Shown here piece by piece: positions 7,728 to 17,088 of a stretch of DNA of 64,000 nt; the stretch's first letter is position 1, and every line of letters begins with the position of its first letter. Both the position numbers and the translations under genes were made by a program. The notes under the pieces were generated by a model. It did no database searches and had not been told where the DNA came from. It saw nothing but the letters and a program-made list of their open reading frames with translations. Where the stretch lies: positions 1 to 64,000 of the forward strand of contig JBGTHP010000026.1 of NCBI GenBank assembly GCA_041746105.1, given 5' to 3'. This DNA comes from JBFHRE01 sp041746105. GTDB taxonomy: Bacteria > Actinomycetota > Acidimicrobiia > Spongiisociales > ZC4RG35.

Positions 7728-8525
7728 ATGAGAGTTGTTGTTGCCGGAGCTACCGGTTGGGCGGGGTCCGCCCTGACACGAGGAATCATCGACGCTCCGG
7801 ACCTCGAGTTGGTCGGGGCAGTCTCGAGATCGAACGCCGGGAAAAAGATTGCAGACGTACTCGGGATGGACGCTTCGGGGCCCCTGGTGAGCTCCTCCGC
7901 AGAAGAGGCCCTGGTTGCCGGACCCGAGGTTTTTGTGGAGTACACCAAGCCGGCTGTCGCCCTCCAACACATCCTGACGGCTCTCGATTCAGGATCGCAT
8001 GTCGTGATTGGGACTTCTGGACTGACCGACGCGGACTACGACCAGATCAACGACTCCGCCCGCGCCAAGGGTCTCGGAGTTCTCGCTTGTGGGAACTTCT
8101 CGCTCACCGCGGTCTTGATGATGAAGTTCAGCGAGGTTGCCGCACGATGGGTGAAGAGTTGGGAAGTGATCGACTACGCCGGAGCGGGGAAGGTTGATGC
8201 ACCGAGCGGCACCGGAAGGGAACTCGCGAACCGCCTCGCCAACGTCGGCCGTGCCGACGTGGCGGTGCCGATCGATCGGGTCAAAGGGGAGAAGGAAGCA
8301 CGCGGCGCGGACTTTGGCGGAACCCAGGTCCATTCGGTTCGATTACCCAGTTTCGTAATCTCGATCGAGTCGATCTTCGGCCAAGAAGATGAGAGGCTCA
8401 CGATCCGCCACGACGCCGGCACCAGCGCCAAGCCGTATGTGGCAGGCGGACTACTCGCCATACGCAAGGTCAGCGGACTGGTGGGCCTCCATCGCGGGCT
8501 TGATACGGTCATGGACATAGACTGA
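7728..8525 (+). CDS. DapB-like dihydrodipicolinate reductase family protein with altered active site
   Basis: This 265-aa protein has the DapB architecture: an N-terminal nucleotide loop GATGWAG, GTSG (95-98), GNFSLTAVLM, the substrate loop KVDAPSGTGREL (K155 onward) and the C-terminal VHSVRLPSF and FGQEDERLTIRHDA. DapB makes tetrahydrodipicolinate for lysine and peptidoglycan. The usual His-His-x-x-Lys active site reads Ala-Gly-Ala-Gly-Lys here, so both histidines are missing while Lys and the DAPSGT loop stay. The start at 7728 has a strong GGAGG upstream. No other lysine gene is adjacent. It is either a divergent DapB or a relative acting on another substrate. Confidence 0.78.
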   Translation: MRVVVAGATGWAGSALTRGIIDAPDLELVGAVSRSNAGKKIADVLGMDASGPLVSSSAEEALVAGPEVFVEYTKPAVALQHILTALDSGSHVVIGTSGLTDADYDQINDSARAKGLGVLACGNFSLTAVLMMKFSEVAARWVKSWEVIDYAGAGKVDAPSGTGRELANRLANVGRADVAVPIDRVKGEKEARGADFGGTQVHSVRLPSFVISIESIFGQEDERLTIRHDAGTSAKPYVAGGLLAIRKVSGLVGLHRGLDTVMDID

Positions 8526-8585
8526 ACACCTCGCCGAGCCTCGCGAGTTGCTTCCGTCGGAGCCCGCCAGGTTAGATTCGGCTCT

Positions 8586-9884
8586 ATGCGTGTGAGGTTG
8601 GGGGCGATCGTCGACAGGGTTCGGAGCAGTTTTTTCTTCGTGCCGACTTTGTATGTAGCCAGTGGAGTGCTTCTGGCGGAGTTCGGAGTCGCCTTCGACG
8701 AGGCAATAGGCGCCATCGATCTTCCCCTTCGCCTTTCTTCGACCGTTGCCAGCGCCCGCCTCGTCCTTTCCGTTGTGGCCGGCGCCACGATCAGTTTCGC
8801 CGGCATCGCGTTTTCGGTCAGCCTGCTCATCATTTCGATGACCTCCAGCCAGTATTCGCCGCGGGTGGTCCACGGGCTTTTCCGTGATCCTTACAACAAG
8901 CGGGCTATCGGAATCGTCGTTGGCACCTTTGCATACTGTCTGGCGGTGATTCGACTGGTGCGGGGCCCTTTGGAGGAAGGAGGCACCCCGGTCATACCCA
9001 GCCTTTCGGTGGGTTTGGCGGTTGTATTCGGCCTGGTCGCGATCCTTTCCATCGTTGCGTTCATCAATCACAGCGCACACTCGATGGATATCTCGAGGAT
9101 CTTGCATCGGATCACCGCCGAGACCATCGCGATGTCGAAAAAGGTCTGGACCGATGAGCCGGAGTCCCAACCGACCGAACCCGGTGCGGTGCCATCAGAA
9201 GAGGGGTTTGTTGTCACGCTCGGGGCGAACGGTTGGATCCAGCAGCTCGACCTCGATGGGTTGGTCGGCCTCGCCTCAGACGGCGGCACCATCCGGGTCG
9301 ACACATATGTGGGGCGATATGCCATCGAGGGGAGCCCGTTGTGCACGTTGTGGCCGGACCCAGAGAACCCGGAGTCAACGACCAGGCGGGCGAGGGCAGC
9401 TGTCGAGATCGGTGAGTCTCGGACAATGCAACAAGACGTGACCTATGGGTTGAGGCAATTGGTCGACATCGCCCTCAAGGCACTGTCACCAGGAATCAAC
9501 GATCCCACAACCGCCCAGGACGCGATATTCCACATCGGCAGCACGGTGGAAGCCCTGCTCGAGCGCCGGCCCCGCCGAATTTCAGGGGAGGGAGAAGAGG
9601 GTACGAAAGTCATCACCCCCCACGAGGTGTCGCATGACCGGATTCTCTCGCTCGCCTTCGACGAGATACGGCTGGCCGCGGTCGGCCAGCCGGCCGTGAG
9701 CATCTATTTGCTCGAGGTCATTCATCAGATCATGAGCGTTCGAATCCAACGTCCCGTCGGAAACACGACTCAGATGCTGCGGCACCAAGCCGATTTGGTC
9801 CTGGCCGGTGTCAAGGCAGAAGGTTTTCTCGACGCCGACCGGGAACGAGTCGAGCAGACGCACCTTCGCCTGTTCGGTGCGTGA
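8586..9884 (+). CDS. DUF2254 membrane protein
   Basis: This 432-aa protein fits the DUF2254 family (about 400-450 aa). Four membrane helices fill the N-terminal 160 residues (about 17-35, 60-90, 105-122, 134-157) with the family block FSVSLLIISMTSSQYSPR. The soluble C-terminal part has DVTYGLRQLVDIALKALSPG followed by INDPTTAQDA, the most conserved stretch of the family. Function of the family is unknown; the NDPTTA region is the best place for a binding site. It stands alone, 60 bp after the DapB-like gene. Confidence 0.85.
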   Translation: MRVRLGAIVDRVRSSFFFVPTLYVASGVLLAEFGVAFDEAIGAIDLPLRLSSTVASARLVLSVVAGATISFAGIAFSVSLLIISMTSSQYSPRVVHGLFRDPYNKRAIGIVVGTFAYCLAVIRLVRGPLEEGGTPVIPSLSVGLAVVFGLVAILSIVAFINHSAHSMDISRILHRITAETIAMSKKVWTDEPESQPTEPGAVPSEEGFVVTLGANGWIQQLDLDGLVGLASDGGTIRVDTYVGRYAIEGSPLCTLWPDPENPESTTRRARAAVEIGESRTMQQDVTYGLRQLVDIALKALSPGINDPTTAQDAIFHIGSTVEALLERRPRRISGEGEEGTKVITPHEVSHDRILSLAFDEIRLAAVGQPAVSIYLLEVIHQIMSVRIQRPVGNTTQMLRHQADLVLAGVKAEGFLDADRERVEQTHLRLFGA

Positions 9885-9940
9885 CTCGAGCGACGCTCGG
9901 CGGAAGGGAAGTTGCACCCGCCACCTTGGCTTTTAGGAGC

Positions 9941-11001
9941 CTATGCGTCTCGATTTAGGAGCGGAACCAGGCCCAGGGTGTTATGTCGGTAGTGGAGCAT
10001 TGCCCAGAACCAGAGGGCGCATACGACAACGGCAATCGCGGTGACCGTTATCGCTGCTGTGTTGAACGGCACCAGGACAATCGTCGTGACCAACTCGAGA
10101 GCGATCAGCGACAGCAACAAGAAGATGATGTGGTCCCTGGATGCGTGGGACGCCACAAACGCTCCGAGGGGTGCGCCCAGAACCACGATCGGAACTGCCA
10201 CCAGCCAGTACTCGAATGCGATTCCAATGTCCTGCTGAATCAAGCCATGGATTGCGAAACCAATCACCGAGTTGATACCCATGATGATGACCGTCGTCGG
10301 TGTGCTCACCTTCTCGTTGATGCCCAACGCCAGTGTCAGGACAATGAAGGTCAACATGTCGATCCCGGATCCGGTGTTTGCCGCGAACGTGCCACCGGCA
10401 ACGCCGATCGCGATAAAAAGCCAGCGGATGTGTGGTCCCCACGACGGAAGTTTGAGTCGGGGTTCCCACTTCAGTATCCAGCGGGATATCGCCATTGCCA
10501 CACCAAACACCGTGGCCACAAAAGTGAACAAGATCTTCGAGTACGGACTGCCAACGCTCAACCAGAAGGTGCCGATGAACTGGCCGGCGATCCCGCCCAA
10601 GGAAACCCAACCGATCACTCTCGGAAGCACCGGAACCCGCCTGATGACGATCACCAGACCAGCCATCGTCATCCCGATCGACTGGATCATCAGCCCGAAA
10701 GTGCGGGCGGTAGCGGGGTCGATTTGAAGCACCTTGGTAAAAACGGGGAAGGCGACGGTGGCCCCACCCTCGGCAGTGGCCCGGCTACAAAAGATCCAAG
10801 CGACATTGTCACCGTGACCGGCCAGTGTTCGGCAAAAAGCCCCCACGACTGAGAGAGGACCATATAGGCGGCCCAGACCACGTAGACCAACAACAGAGCG
10901 GCTGGATAGGCGAACCGGCGCAGGCTTGGATGGATGGCGACGACCGCATGGGAAGGATCGGTGGGTGCTACGGGCGCGTCGATCAAACGTTCGGTCGTCA
11001 T
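9941..11001 (-). pseudogene. TauE/SafE-family anion exporter with a 1-base frameshift
   Basis: Two overlapping frames together make one protein of about 352 aa. The first frame starts at the ATG at 11001 and runs through a first membrane helix and VTVTMSLGSFVAG. Its natural continuation ATAEGGATVAFPVFTKVL is in the other frame. The switch falls at a CCC (plus strand) run at 10780-10782, where one added base would restore the reading frame. The second part has seven or so helices with NTGSGIDMLTF and APLGAF motifs of TauE/SafE sulfite or sulfoacetate exporters. It is either a real recent pseudogene or a homopolymer sequencing error. The adjacent SLC13 permease suggests an inorganic-anion context. 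Confidence 0.75.
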
Positions 11002-11126
11002 CTGCTACCCCAGTCCCCGGCGAATTCCATGGCGGAATGGTCCCGGATCGTTTCTACTCCCGATCGGAGTGGCCGCGAGATATGTCGAGATGCAAAGTGG
11101 GGTCGACCGCGGCGACGCAGCCAGTC

Positions 11127-12878
11127 TCAGTAGACCACGCCCAGCATCAACGTCGCGACCAGCGTGGAAGTCAGGGTCAAGGGCAGACCAACCCTGGTGA
11201 AGTCGGTGAATCGATAGCCGCCGAGGCCGTACACCATCAGGTTGGTCTGGTATCCAATCGGTGTCAGGAATGAGCATGACGCTCCGATCAGCACGCCGAT
11301 GGCAAATGCGCGCGGGTCGCCCCCAACTTCGTTGGCGGCCGCGATTCCGACCGGAACCATCAACGCGGCGGCTCCGCTGTTGGAGAGCAACTCTGTCAAT
11401 AGCTGAGTTGCCACCATCGTCATGACCAGAAGCCCGGTCGCCCCGAGGGCACCGCCAACACTGACCAGATTCCCGGCGAGCGCCTCGGCGAGACCGCTGG
11501 CCGACACCGCGTTGCCCAGGCTGATCGACAATGCGATGGTCAGAACCACGTTGAGATCGACGGCTCGCCGTGCTTCATTCAGGCTTAGAGCACCCGCTGC
11601 CACCATGAATGTTGCGCTCACAATCGAAGCGACCAGAAGGCTGAGTACTCCGGTGGCCGCCAGAATGATCAGGCCGGCGAATCCGACCGCGGCCACCCAC
11701 GCCCGATTGCGGCGCGGAGGTGGTGCTTCGCCGATGGATGCGACCAACGAGAAGTCGCCGAATTCTCGCCACCTGGATGAGAACTCGGGGCCGGCGAGGA
11801 TCAGGAGAACGTCGCCCGTATGCAAAGAGATGGTCCCCAACTTCCCGCTCAAATGTTCATCGGATCGGTGGACTGCCAGAACCGCGGCCCCATAACGCGC
11901 CCGAAACCCTGCCGCCTTCAGGGTTCTCCCTGCGAGTTCAGAGCGTCCGCCAACAACCGCCTCGTACAGCCCCACTCCCGGACCCTCGGCGTCGAGCACG
12001 TGCGCCTGTTCGGCGAAAACGAGACCAGCCATGTCCTGGAGGTCGACTATCCGGCCGACGTCGCCGACAAAATGGAGGTGGTCGCCCGCCTCGAGTTCGC
12101 CGTCCGGCCGCGCCGCCACAACCCTTCCATGACGTTCGACCGCCGCGAGGTAGAGACCGTCCAGGTCGCGTAGACCGGCTCCCTCGATGGTCAAACCCAC
12201 GAGGGGGCCGCTCTGTTCTACCACCATCTGGATCTGAAACGTCCGCGCCGCCGCCCTCATCGATTCGCCGGCCGGAGTCCGTTCGCGTAGTAGGCGCGGT
12301 GCCACAAGCACCAGCATGGCGACACCGGCCAGGGCGACCGGTAATCCGATCGGTGTGATCTCGAAGACACCCAGTGGTTCTCCTCCGCCGGCCAGCAGCA
12401 TGTCGGATACGACGAGGTTGGTCGAGGTCCCCAGGACTGTGATGACGCCTCCGAGAATGCTCGCAAACGAGAGAGGCATCAGCAGCCGCGACGCCGAAAC
12501 GCCGTTGCGGCGAGCCCATCTAACGACCCTTGGTGCCGCCAGTGCAACCAGGGGCGTGTTCGGGACGAAGGACGAAATGGCAGCGGTTGCGGCCGAGAGT
12601 TGACCGACCCCGCCCTTTCTTCCAAATAGGAGCTTGTCGATGAGAGATGACATGGCACCGGTCAAGGAAATCGCTGCTGCCACCACGTAGAGGGCGCCAA
12701 TCGTGGCGGTGGCAGGGCTCGACAGCCCGGAGAGGACAACTCCGTCGTCGACCGCCCCGACAACGAGGAGGACGGCAAGACCGCCACCCATACCAACGAC
12801 GGTCGAGACTCGATCGGTTGCGAGGGCGGCCAGAATCGCGACGAGGACCGCCAGCACGACCCATGCGTCGGCGCTCAT
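11127..12878 (-). CDS. SLC13/DASS-family permease with two RCK_C domains
   Basis: This 583-aa protein has the anion-symporter layout. About five or six N-terminal helices carry SSFVPNTPLVALAAP and the substrate hairpin TVLGTSTNLVVS. Two cytosolic TrkA-C (RCK_C) domains follow at about 210-380 (EIEGAGLRDLDG is near, with VERHGRVVAARPDGELEAGD). The second transport half has TELLSNSGAAALMVPV and CSFLTPIGYQTNLMVYG. The SNT and SNS-type motifs bind sodium and anion. Members move sulfate, phosphate or dicarboxylates; the frameshifted TauE gene next door makes sulfate or another sulfur anion the better guess. Membrane located. Confidence 0.85.
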   Translation of the reverse strand: MSADAWVVLAVLVAILAALATDRVSTVVGMGGGLAVLLVVGAVDDGVVLSGLSSPATATIGALYVVAAAISLTGAMSSLIDKLLFGRKGGVGQLSAATAAISSFVPNTPLVALAAPRVVRWARRNGVSASRLLMPLSFASILGGVITVLGTSTNLVVSDMLLAGGGEPLGVFEITPIGLPVALAGVAMLVLVAPRLLRERTPAGESMRAAARTFQIQMVVEQSGPLVGLTIEGAGLRDLDGLYLAAVERHGRVVAARPDGELEAGDHLHFVGDVGRIVDLQDMAGLVFAEQAHVLDAEGPGVGLYEAVVGGRSELAGRTLKAAGFRARYGAAVLAVHRSDEHLSGKLGTISLHTGDVLLILAGPEFSSRWREFGDFSLVASIGEAPPPRRNRAWVAAVGFAGLIILAATGVLSLLVASIVSATFMVAAGALSLNEARRAVDLNVVLTIALSISLGNAVSASGLAEALAGNLVSVGGALGATGLLVMTMVATQLLTELLSNSGAAALMVPVGIAAANEVGGDPRAFAIGVLIGASCSFLTPIGYQTNLMVYGLGGYRFTDFTRVGLPLTLTSTLVATLMLGVVY

Positions 12879-13018
12879 TGTTGGTCCTGCTCGTCACGGA
12901 ACTCGCTGTTCCGGAGGAGAGCCAACTCGGAGTCGTGGACGTGACAGATCGATTTTGCATTTCCCGCCGACATCGATCTCATGAGAGCGGTCAGCTTATC
13001 GGGGCTCCTGGGCGGCGT

Positions 13019-14050
13019 TCAGGAAAGACCTTCGCGAATCATCGGAGCCACTTCGGTACCAAGGCGTTCGATCGAGGAGAGGACTTGGTCGTGCGGGAGG
13101 GTTCCGACGCTGACATGCATCATGTAGCGATCGATGCCGAGAATGTCGCGCAGTTGGAGGATCTTCTTTGCCACCGTCTCCGGGCTCCCGAGGGTCAGCG
13201 AGCCGCTGGGACCGGTCATGAAGTTGTATTGCTGGCGCGTCATCGGACCCCATCCCCGCTCTCGTCCGAGCCGGCTCATGGCCACCGCGTAGGAGGGATA
13301 GAACTCATCGGCGGCCTGCTCGTCACTGTCCGAGATGTAGCCATGTGTGTGGAGTGCAAGGGGAACCTTCACGGGGTCGTAACCGGATTCGACCAGTGTT
13401 CGCCGATGAAGATCTGCCAGAACCGCGAATCTCTGAGGGTCGCCGCCGATGATTGCCAGCGTTACCGGCAGCCCCCGTTGCGCCGCCCTGATGACCGACT
13501 GGGGAGTTCCGCCAACTGCGACCGAGATCGGTAGGGGGTTCTGCTCGGGCCGGGGAAACACCGGCTGTTCCTGAAGCGGGGCGCGAAACCGGCCGCTCCA
13601 GGTGACCACTGGGTTGTCTCGAATCGCAAGAAGCAAGTCGAGTTTTTCTGCGAACAGTTCTTCGTACTCGGAAAGCGGGTAGCCGAACAACGGGAAGGAT
13701 TCGATGAAGGAGCCTCGCCCGACCATCAACTCTGCCCGACCAGAAGAGACGAGATCAAGCGTTGCGTAGTCCTGAAACACCCTGATGGGGTCGGCCGAGC
13801 TGAGAACCTCGACGGCAGGGGTGAGCCGGATTTTTTTGGTGCGGCCGGCGGCGGCCGCCAGAACGGTGGCGGGTGACGAAACCGCAAAATCCTTGCGGTG
13901 ATGTTCGCCGATCCCAAAAACATCGAGCCCGACCGATTCGGCAACTTCGACTTCCTCCAACACCTGGCGGATCCGGTCGCCATGGCTGATCAAGGCCCCG
14001 GTATCGGGGTCGGGGAAAGTCTCGGCAAATGTCGTGATCCCTAATTCCAT
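13019..14050 (-). CDS. LLM-class flavin-dependent oxidoreductase
   Basis: This 343-aa protein has the bacterial luciferase-like TIM barrel. Visible are DVFGIGEHHRKDF (about 43-55), AAAAGRTKKIRLTPAVEVL, the flavin-site loop FQDYATLDLVSSGRAELMVGRGS, and PISVAVGGTPQSV. LTLGSPETVAKKIL near the C-terminus closes the fold. These enzymes use reduced FMN or F420 for monooxygenation or reduction; the substrate cannot be read. It is not obviously in an operon: 140 bp separate it from the SLC13 permease and 72 bp from ppk2. Confidence 0.88.
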   Translation of the reverse strand: MELGITTFAETFPDPDTGALISHGDRIRQVLEEVEVAESVGLDVFGIGEHHRKDFAVSSPATVLAAAAGRTKKIRLTPAVEVLSSADPIRVFQDYATLDLVSSGRAELMVGRGSFIESFPLFGYPLSEYEELFAEKLDLLLAIRDNPVVTWSGRFRAPLQEQPVFPRPEQNPLPISVAVGGTPQSVIRAAQRGLPVTLAIIGGDPQRFAVLADLHRRTLVESGYDPVKVPLALHTHGYISDSDEQAADEFYPSYAVAMSRLGRERGWGPMTRQQYNFMTGPSGSLTLGSPETVAKKILQLRDILGIDRYMMHVSVGTLPHDQVLSSIERLGTEVAPMIREGLS

Positions 14051-14122
14051 GATCGTTCCGTCGGGGGGTTGCGGAAAGGTACAGCCGTACGATCGGCGTG
14101 GATATTCCCCTGCGCCGCTCCG

Positions 14123-14983
14123 TCAATAGGTCAGGGGTACGAAAGTCTGCTCGCTCATGGGGGGCCTGACATAGGCGAAATCTTCCCGCTCCGGGAGGGC
14201 TACCGGCTCCGGAACCACGTCCTGATATGGGATCACAGAAAGCAGATGACTGATGCAGTTGAGCCTGGCTCGCCTCTTGTCATCGGAAGGGACCACATAC
14301 CAAGGTGCCTGTTTGATGTCGGTGTATTGAAATGTGGTGTCCTTGGCCTGGGAGTAGCGCACATACAGCCGGTGCTCTTCGAGGTCCATGTCAGAGAGCT
14401 TCCACCGCTTGAGAGGTTCTGCATTCCGCGATTCGAATCGAAGCCTCTGTTCCTCCCAACTCACGGAGAACCAGTATTTGAGGAGGATGATTCCTGACCG
14501 AACCAGCATCCGCTCGAACTCCGGACAACTTCGGAGGAACTCCTGGTACTCGGGTTCGTTGCAGAAGTCCATCACCCATTCGACGTTGGAACGGTTGTAC
14601 CAACTGCGGTCGAACAGGACTATCTCACCGGCCGCCGGCAGGTGGGCGACGTAGCGTTGGAAATACCACTGTGTGCGTTCTCTTTCGGTCCGCTTGGGCA
14701 GTGCAACCGTGCGCACGATGCGGGGACTGGTGCGTTCGGTGATCCGCTTGATCACACCACCCTTACCGGCAGACCCCCTTCCCTCGAACAACACCAATAC
14801 CTTCAATCCGTTCTTCTGAACCCAATATTGGAGCTTCACCAACTCTTCTTGAAGGCGGGCCAGCTCCTCCTCGTAGAACGCCTTCTTGAGGCGGCCATCC
14901 TTCGTATAGAACTCGTGGTCCAGAGGAAAAGTGTCGAGCTTCGGATCGTCAACTCCAGCCGGGAGACCTGGATCATGGGTCAT
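14123..14983 (-). CDS. ppk2: Polyphosphate kinase 2
   Basis: This 286-aa protein is a single-domain PPK2. It matches the family end to end: LKVLVLFEGRGSAGKGG (Walker A, G68-K74), LPKRTERERTQWYFQRYVAH, Walker B and lid DRSWYNR (D125), WKLSDMDLEEHRLYVRYSQAKD, and APWYVVPSDDKRRARLN. It transfers phosphate between polyphosphate and nucleoside di- or monophosphates. The Walker A Asp common in the family (GRDxAGKGG) is Gly70 here. The gene is monocistronic on the minus strand with a short gap to the divergent AAC(3) gene. Confidence 0.9.
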   Translation of the reverse strand: MTHDPGLPAGVDDPKLDTFPLDHEFYTKDGRLKKAFYEEELARLQEELVKLQYWVQKNGLKVLVLFEGRGSAGKGGVIKRITERTSPRIVRTVALPKRTERERTQWYFQRYVAHLPAAGEIVLFDRSWYNRSNVEWVMDFCNEPEYQEFLRSCPEFERMLVRSGIILLKYWFSVSWEEQRLRFESRNAEPLKRWKLSDMDLEEHRLYVRYSQAKDTTFQYTDIKQAPWYVVPSDDKRRARLNCISHLLSVIPYQDVVPEPVALPEREDFAYVRPPMSEQTFVPLTY

Positions 14984-15080
14984 GCGAATCCTCCTCTCTG
15001 GTCGACAGCCTAAGGGTGGTCGCTCGGACCGAGGGCCAAAACGCCGCGGGCCGGTTCAGCCTAGGTCTATCTTTCTCCAG

Positions 15081-15905
15081 ATGGCCTCCGAGCGCGATGC
15101 CATCGCGGCCACCTCAACTCCAGCCACTGTCTCCACCATCATTCGCGACCTGAAGCGCCTCGGGCTCGAATCCGGTGATGTCGTACTGGTGCATTCATCT
15201 CTCTCGGCCCTCGGGTGGGTGGCGGGGGCAGCCCAATCCGTGGTCGAGGCCCTTCTTACCTCGGTCGGTCCAGGTGGGACGGTGGTGATGCCGGCCCAAT
15301 CCGGGCATCTGAGCGACCCGGTGGGTTGGTCGCACCCTCCTGTGCCGGAGCACTGGATCGAGACGATTCGCCAGGAAACACCCGCCTTCGACCGGTATCT
15401 GACTCCTACCCGCGGCATGGGCCAGGTGGTCGAGTGCTTCCGTCAGCATCGGGCGACGATCCGCAGCAACCATCCGACCGATTCGTTCGTGGCCAATGGC
15501 CCCTTGGCCATCGAAATCCTTGCCGATCATCCGCTCACCCCCGGTCTTGGCGAAGGCTCACCGTTGTCTCGGCTCTATGCGCTCGACGCCAAGGTGCTGT
15601 TATTGGGCGTCTCACATGCGAACGACACCTCACTTCACCTGGCGGAATATCGGGCCTCGCAAATCTCGAAGCCGATGAGGAGGGAGGGCGGACCGATGTT
15701 GATCGAAGGCCGGAGGACTTGGGTGTCCTACGAGGACCTGGAACTGGATGACAGTGACTTCCCGGCAGTAGGGGAGGCCTTCGCCGCCACCGGCGCCGAA
15801 TCCGTCGGATCGGTGGGAGTTGGGACTGCCCGCCTGTTCCGGCAGAAGGTACTGGTGGATTTTGCGGCTCAATGGATGGAGGAGAACCGACCGAAGCTGG
15901 CCTAA
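15081..15905 (+). CDS. AAC(3)-family aminoglycoside N-acetyltransferase-like protein
   Basis: This 274-aa protein belongs to the Antibiotic_NAT family. The hallmark N-terminus DVVLVHSSLSALGWVAGAAQ (about 32-51), GPGGTVVMPAQSGH, TPTRGMGQVVECFR, SNHPTDSFVANGP and GLGEGSPLSRLY all match AAC(3)-III/VI and YokD-type sequences. These enzymes move acetyl from acetyl-CoA to the 3-amino group of 2-deoxystreptamine aminoglycosides. Many chromosomal relatives have unknown physiological substrates. The start at 15081 is preferred over the upstream frame from 14931, which lacks homology and overlaps ppk2. Confidence 0.88.
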   Translation: MASERDAIAATSTPATVSTIIRDLKRLGLESGDVVLVHSSLSALGWVAGAAQSVVEALLTSVGPGGTVVMPAQSGHLSDPVGWSHPPVPEHWIETIRQETPAFDRYLTPTRGMGQVVECFRQHRATIRSNHPTDSFVANGPLAIEILADHPLTPGLGEGSPLSRLYALDAKVLLLGVSHANDTSLHLAEYRASQISKPMRREGGPMLIEGRRTWVSYEDLELDDSDFPAVGEAFAATGAESVGSVGVGTARLFRQKVLVDFAAQWMEENRPKLA

Positions 15906-15971
15906 CTTGGCCGGGTTCCTCCCACCCCCTGCGATGGGTTCAGGTCGGCCGTCCGAATACACTCGCATTTA

Positions 15972-16751
15972 ATGTCCTTTGGAGCAGCCACCGCGGTCGT
16001 CGAAGAGGTTCCGGGACGTTATCGAGGGCGGATTGAACCGGGTTGGGACATCTCTGGGAACGCCAACGGCGGATATCTGGCCGCGATCGCCGCCAGGGCG
16101 GGAGCTATGGCCGCCGGAGGCCGTCTCCCGGTCACCGTCACGAGCCACTTTCTGGCTCCAGGACGACCGGGTGATGTCCAAATCGAGACGCGTACTCACA
16201 AGGTCGGCCGCCGCTTCACCACCGTGTCGGCGACGCTTTCGGATGCCGAGCGGCCGCTTCTCACCATGCTCGCCAGCTACAGCGGCGTCTTGAGCGATGA
16301 TGGATTCCCCGAGAGGGTCGAGGCGTCTCCGCCAGAACTGCCTGGTCCCGATGACTGTGTTGCGATTGAGCCAACAGAGACGTTTCCACCACCGTTCATG
16401 GGCAAGGTCGAGTTGCGACTGCACCCGGAGGACGCCACATTCGACGCCGGGGTCCCGCGCTTTCGCGGATGGTTCCGTCATCGCCCCGTCGAGCCAAACG
16501 ATGCGTTTGGATTGCTGGTGGCGGTCGACTCGTTTCCGCCCACCGTCTTCAATGCGCGCATGCCGGTCACATGGACCCCGACGCTCGAGCTGACCGCCCA
16601 CTTGAGGCGGCAGCCCGAGCCGGGTTGGCTGCGTTGTCTCTTCACCACTCGCTTCATCTCCGGTGGTTACCTCGAGGAGGATGGTGAGGTTTGGGACTCA
16701 ACGGGGAGGCTTGTGGCTCAGTCTCGGCAGCTGGCTTTGTTGGGTGTGTGA
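15972..16751 (+). CDS. Double-hotdog acyl-CoA thioesterase family protein
   Basis: This 259-aa protein has two hotdog halves. The first contains the helix motif GNANGGYLAAIAARAGA (about 29-45) and VTSHFLAPGRPGDVQIE; the second contains GWFRHR, EPNDAFGLLVAVDSFPPTVF and FTTRFISGGYLEEDGEVWDS, the usual TesB-type ending. The probable reaction is hydrolysis of acyl-CoA to fatty acid and CoA, in the cytoplasm. It is 66 bp after the AAC(3) gene on the same strand and ends 3 bp before a convergent small gene. Confidence 0.85.
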   Translation: MSFGAATAVVEEVPGRYRGRIEPGWDISGNANGGYLAAIAARAGAMAAGGRLPVTVTSHFLAPGRPGDVQIETRTHKVGRRFTTVSATLSDAERPLLTMLASYSGVLSDDGFPERVEASPPELPGPDDCVAIEPTETFPPPFMGKVELRLHPEDATFDAGVPRFRGWFRHRPVEPNDAFGLLVAVDSFPPTVFNARMPVTWTPTLELTAHLRRQPEPGWLRCLFTTRFISGGYLEEDGEVWDSTGRLVAQSRQLALLGV

Positions 16752-16754
16752 ACC

Positions 16755-16991
16755 TCAGGCTGCAGTGGTCATCGATGCGGGGAGTGCCCTCAGCGCGACC
16801 GAAATGCGGGCGAAGGCCCTGGTGCGAACCACCTCGGGTGCAGACGTGTCGAGTAACACACCGGCGAGTGAGGCTGCGGCGTTGTGGCGGACCGCCAGGT
16901 CGGCCACGATCTTCAGATCACCGGTGCGGGCGTCCAGGCCGTGCTCGGTGATCTCATGTGCAAGGTCGTCAAGGAATCGTGCTGTGATCAT
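16755..16991 (-). CDS. Small 78-aa protein divergent from LysR gene
   Basis: The gene has a good start: AAAGGA lies 8 bp before the ATG at 16991. The protein is largely alpha-helical and amphipathic (FLDDLAHEITEHGLDARTGD, then LAVRHNAAASLAGVLLD). It has no cysteine and no recognisable domain. It is transcribed away from the LysR gene with a 97-bp shared promoter region, the classical arrangement for a LysR target. Function unknown. Confidence 0.55.
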   Translation of the reverse strand: MITARFLDDLAHEITEHGLDARTGDLKIVADLAVRHNAAASLAGVLLDTSAPEVVRTRAFARISVALRALPASMTTAA

Positions 16992-17048
16992 GAGTTTGAT
17001 CCTTTCGTTGACTCAAAGTTAGGGACCGGTGTCTATGAAGTCCAACGA

Positions 17049-17076
17049 TGTAGCGGAATGGTTGTGATTAGCTACA
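17049..17076. promoter_or_regulatory. Inverted repeat in LysR divergent promoter
   Basis: TGTAGC (17049-17054) and GCTACA (17071-17076) form a 6-bp inverted repeat with a 16-bp centre, just before an AT-rich TTATATACA and the LysR start at 17089. Position and dyad shape fit a LysR-type binding site acting on both genes. The LysR transcript would be nearly leaderless if the TATA-like stretch is its -10. Confidence 0.4.
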
Positions 17077-17088
17077 CTTATATACACC

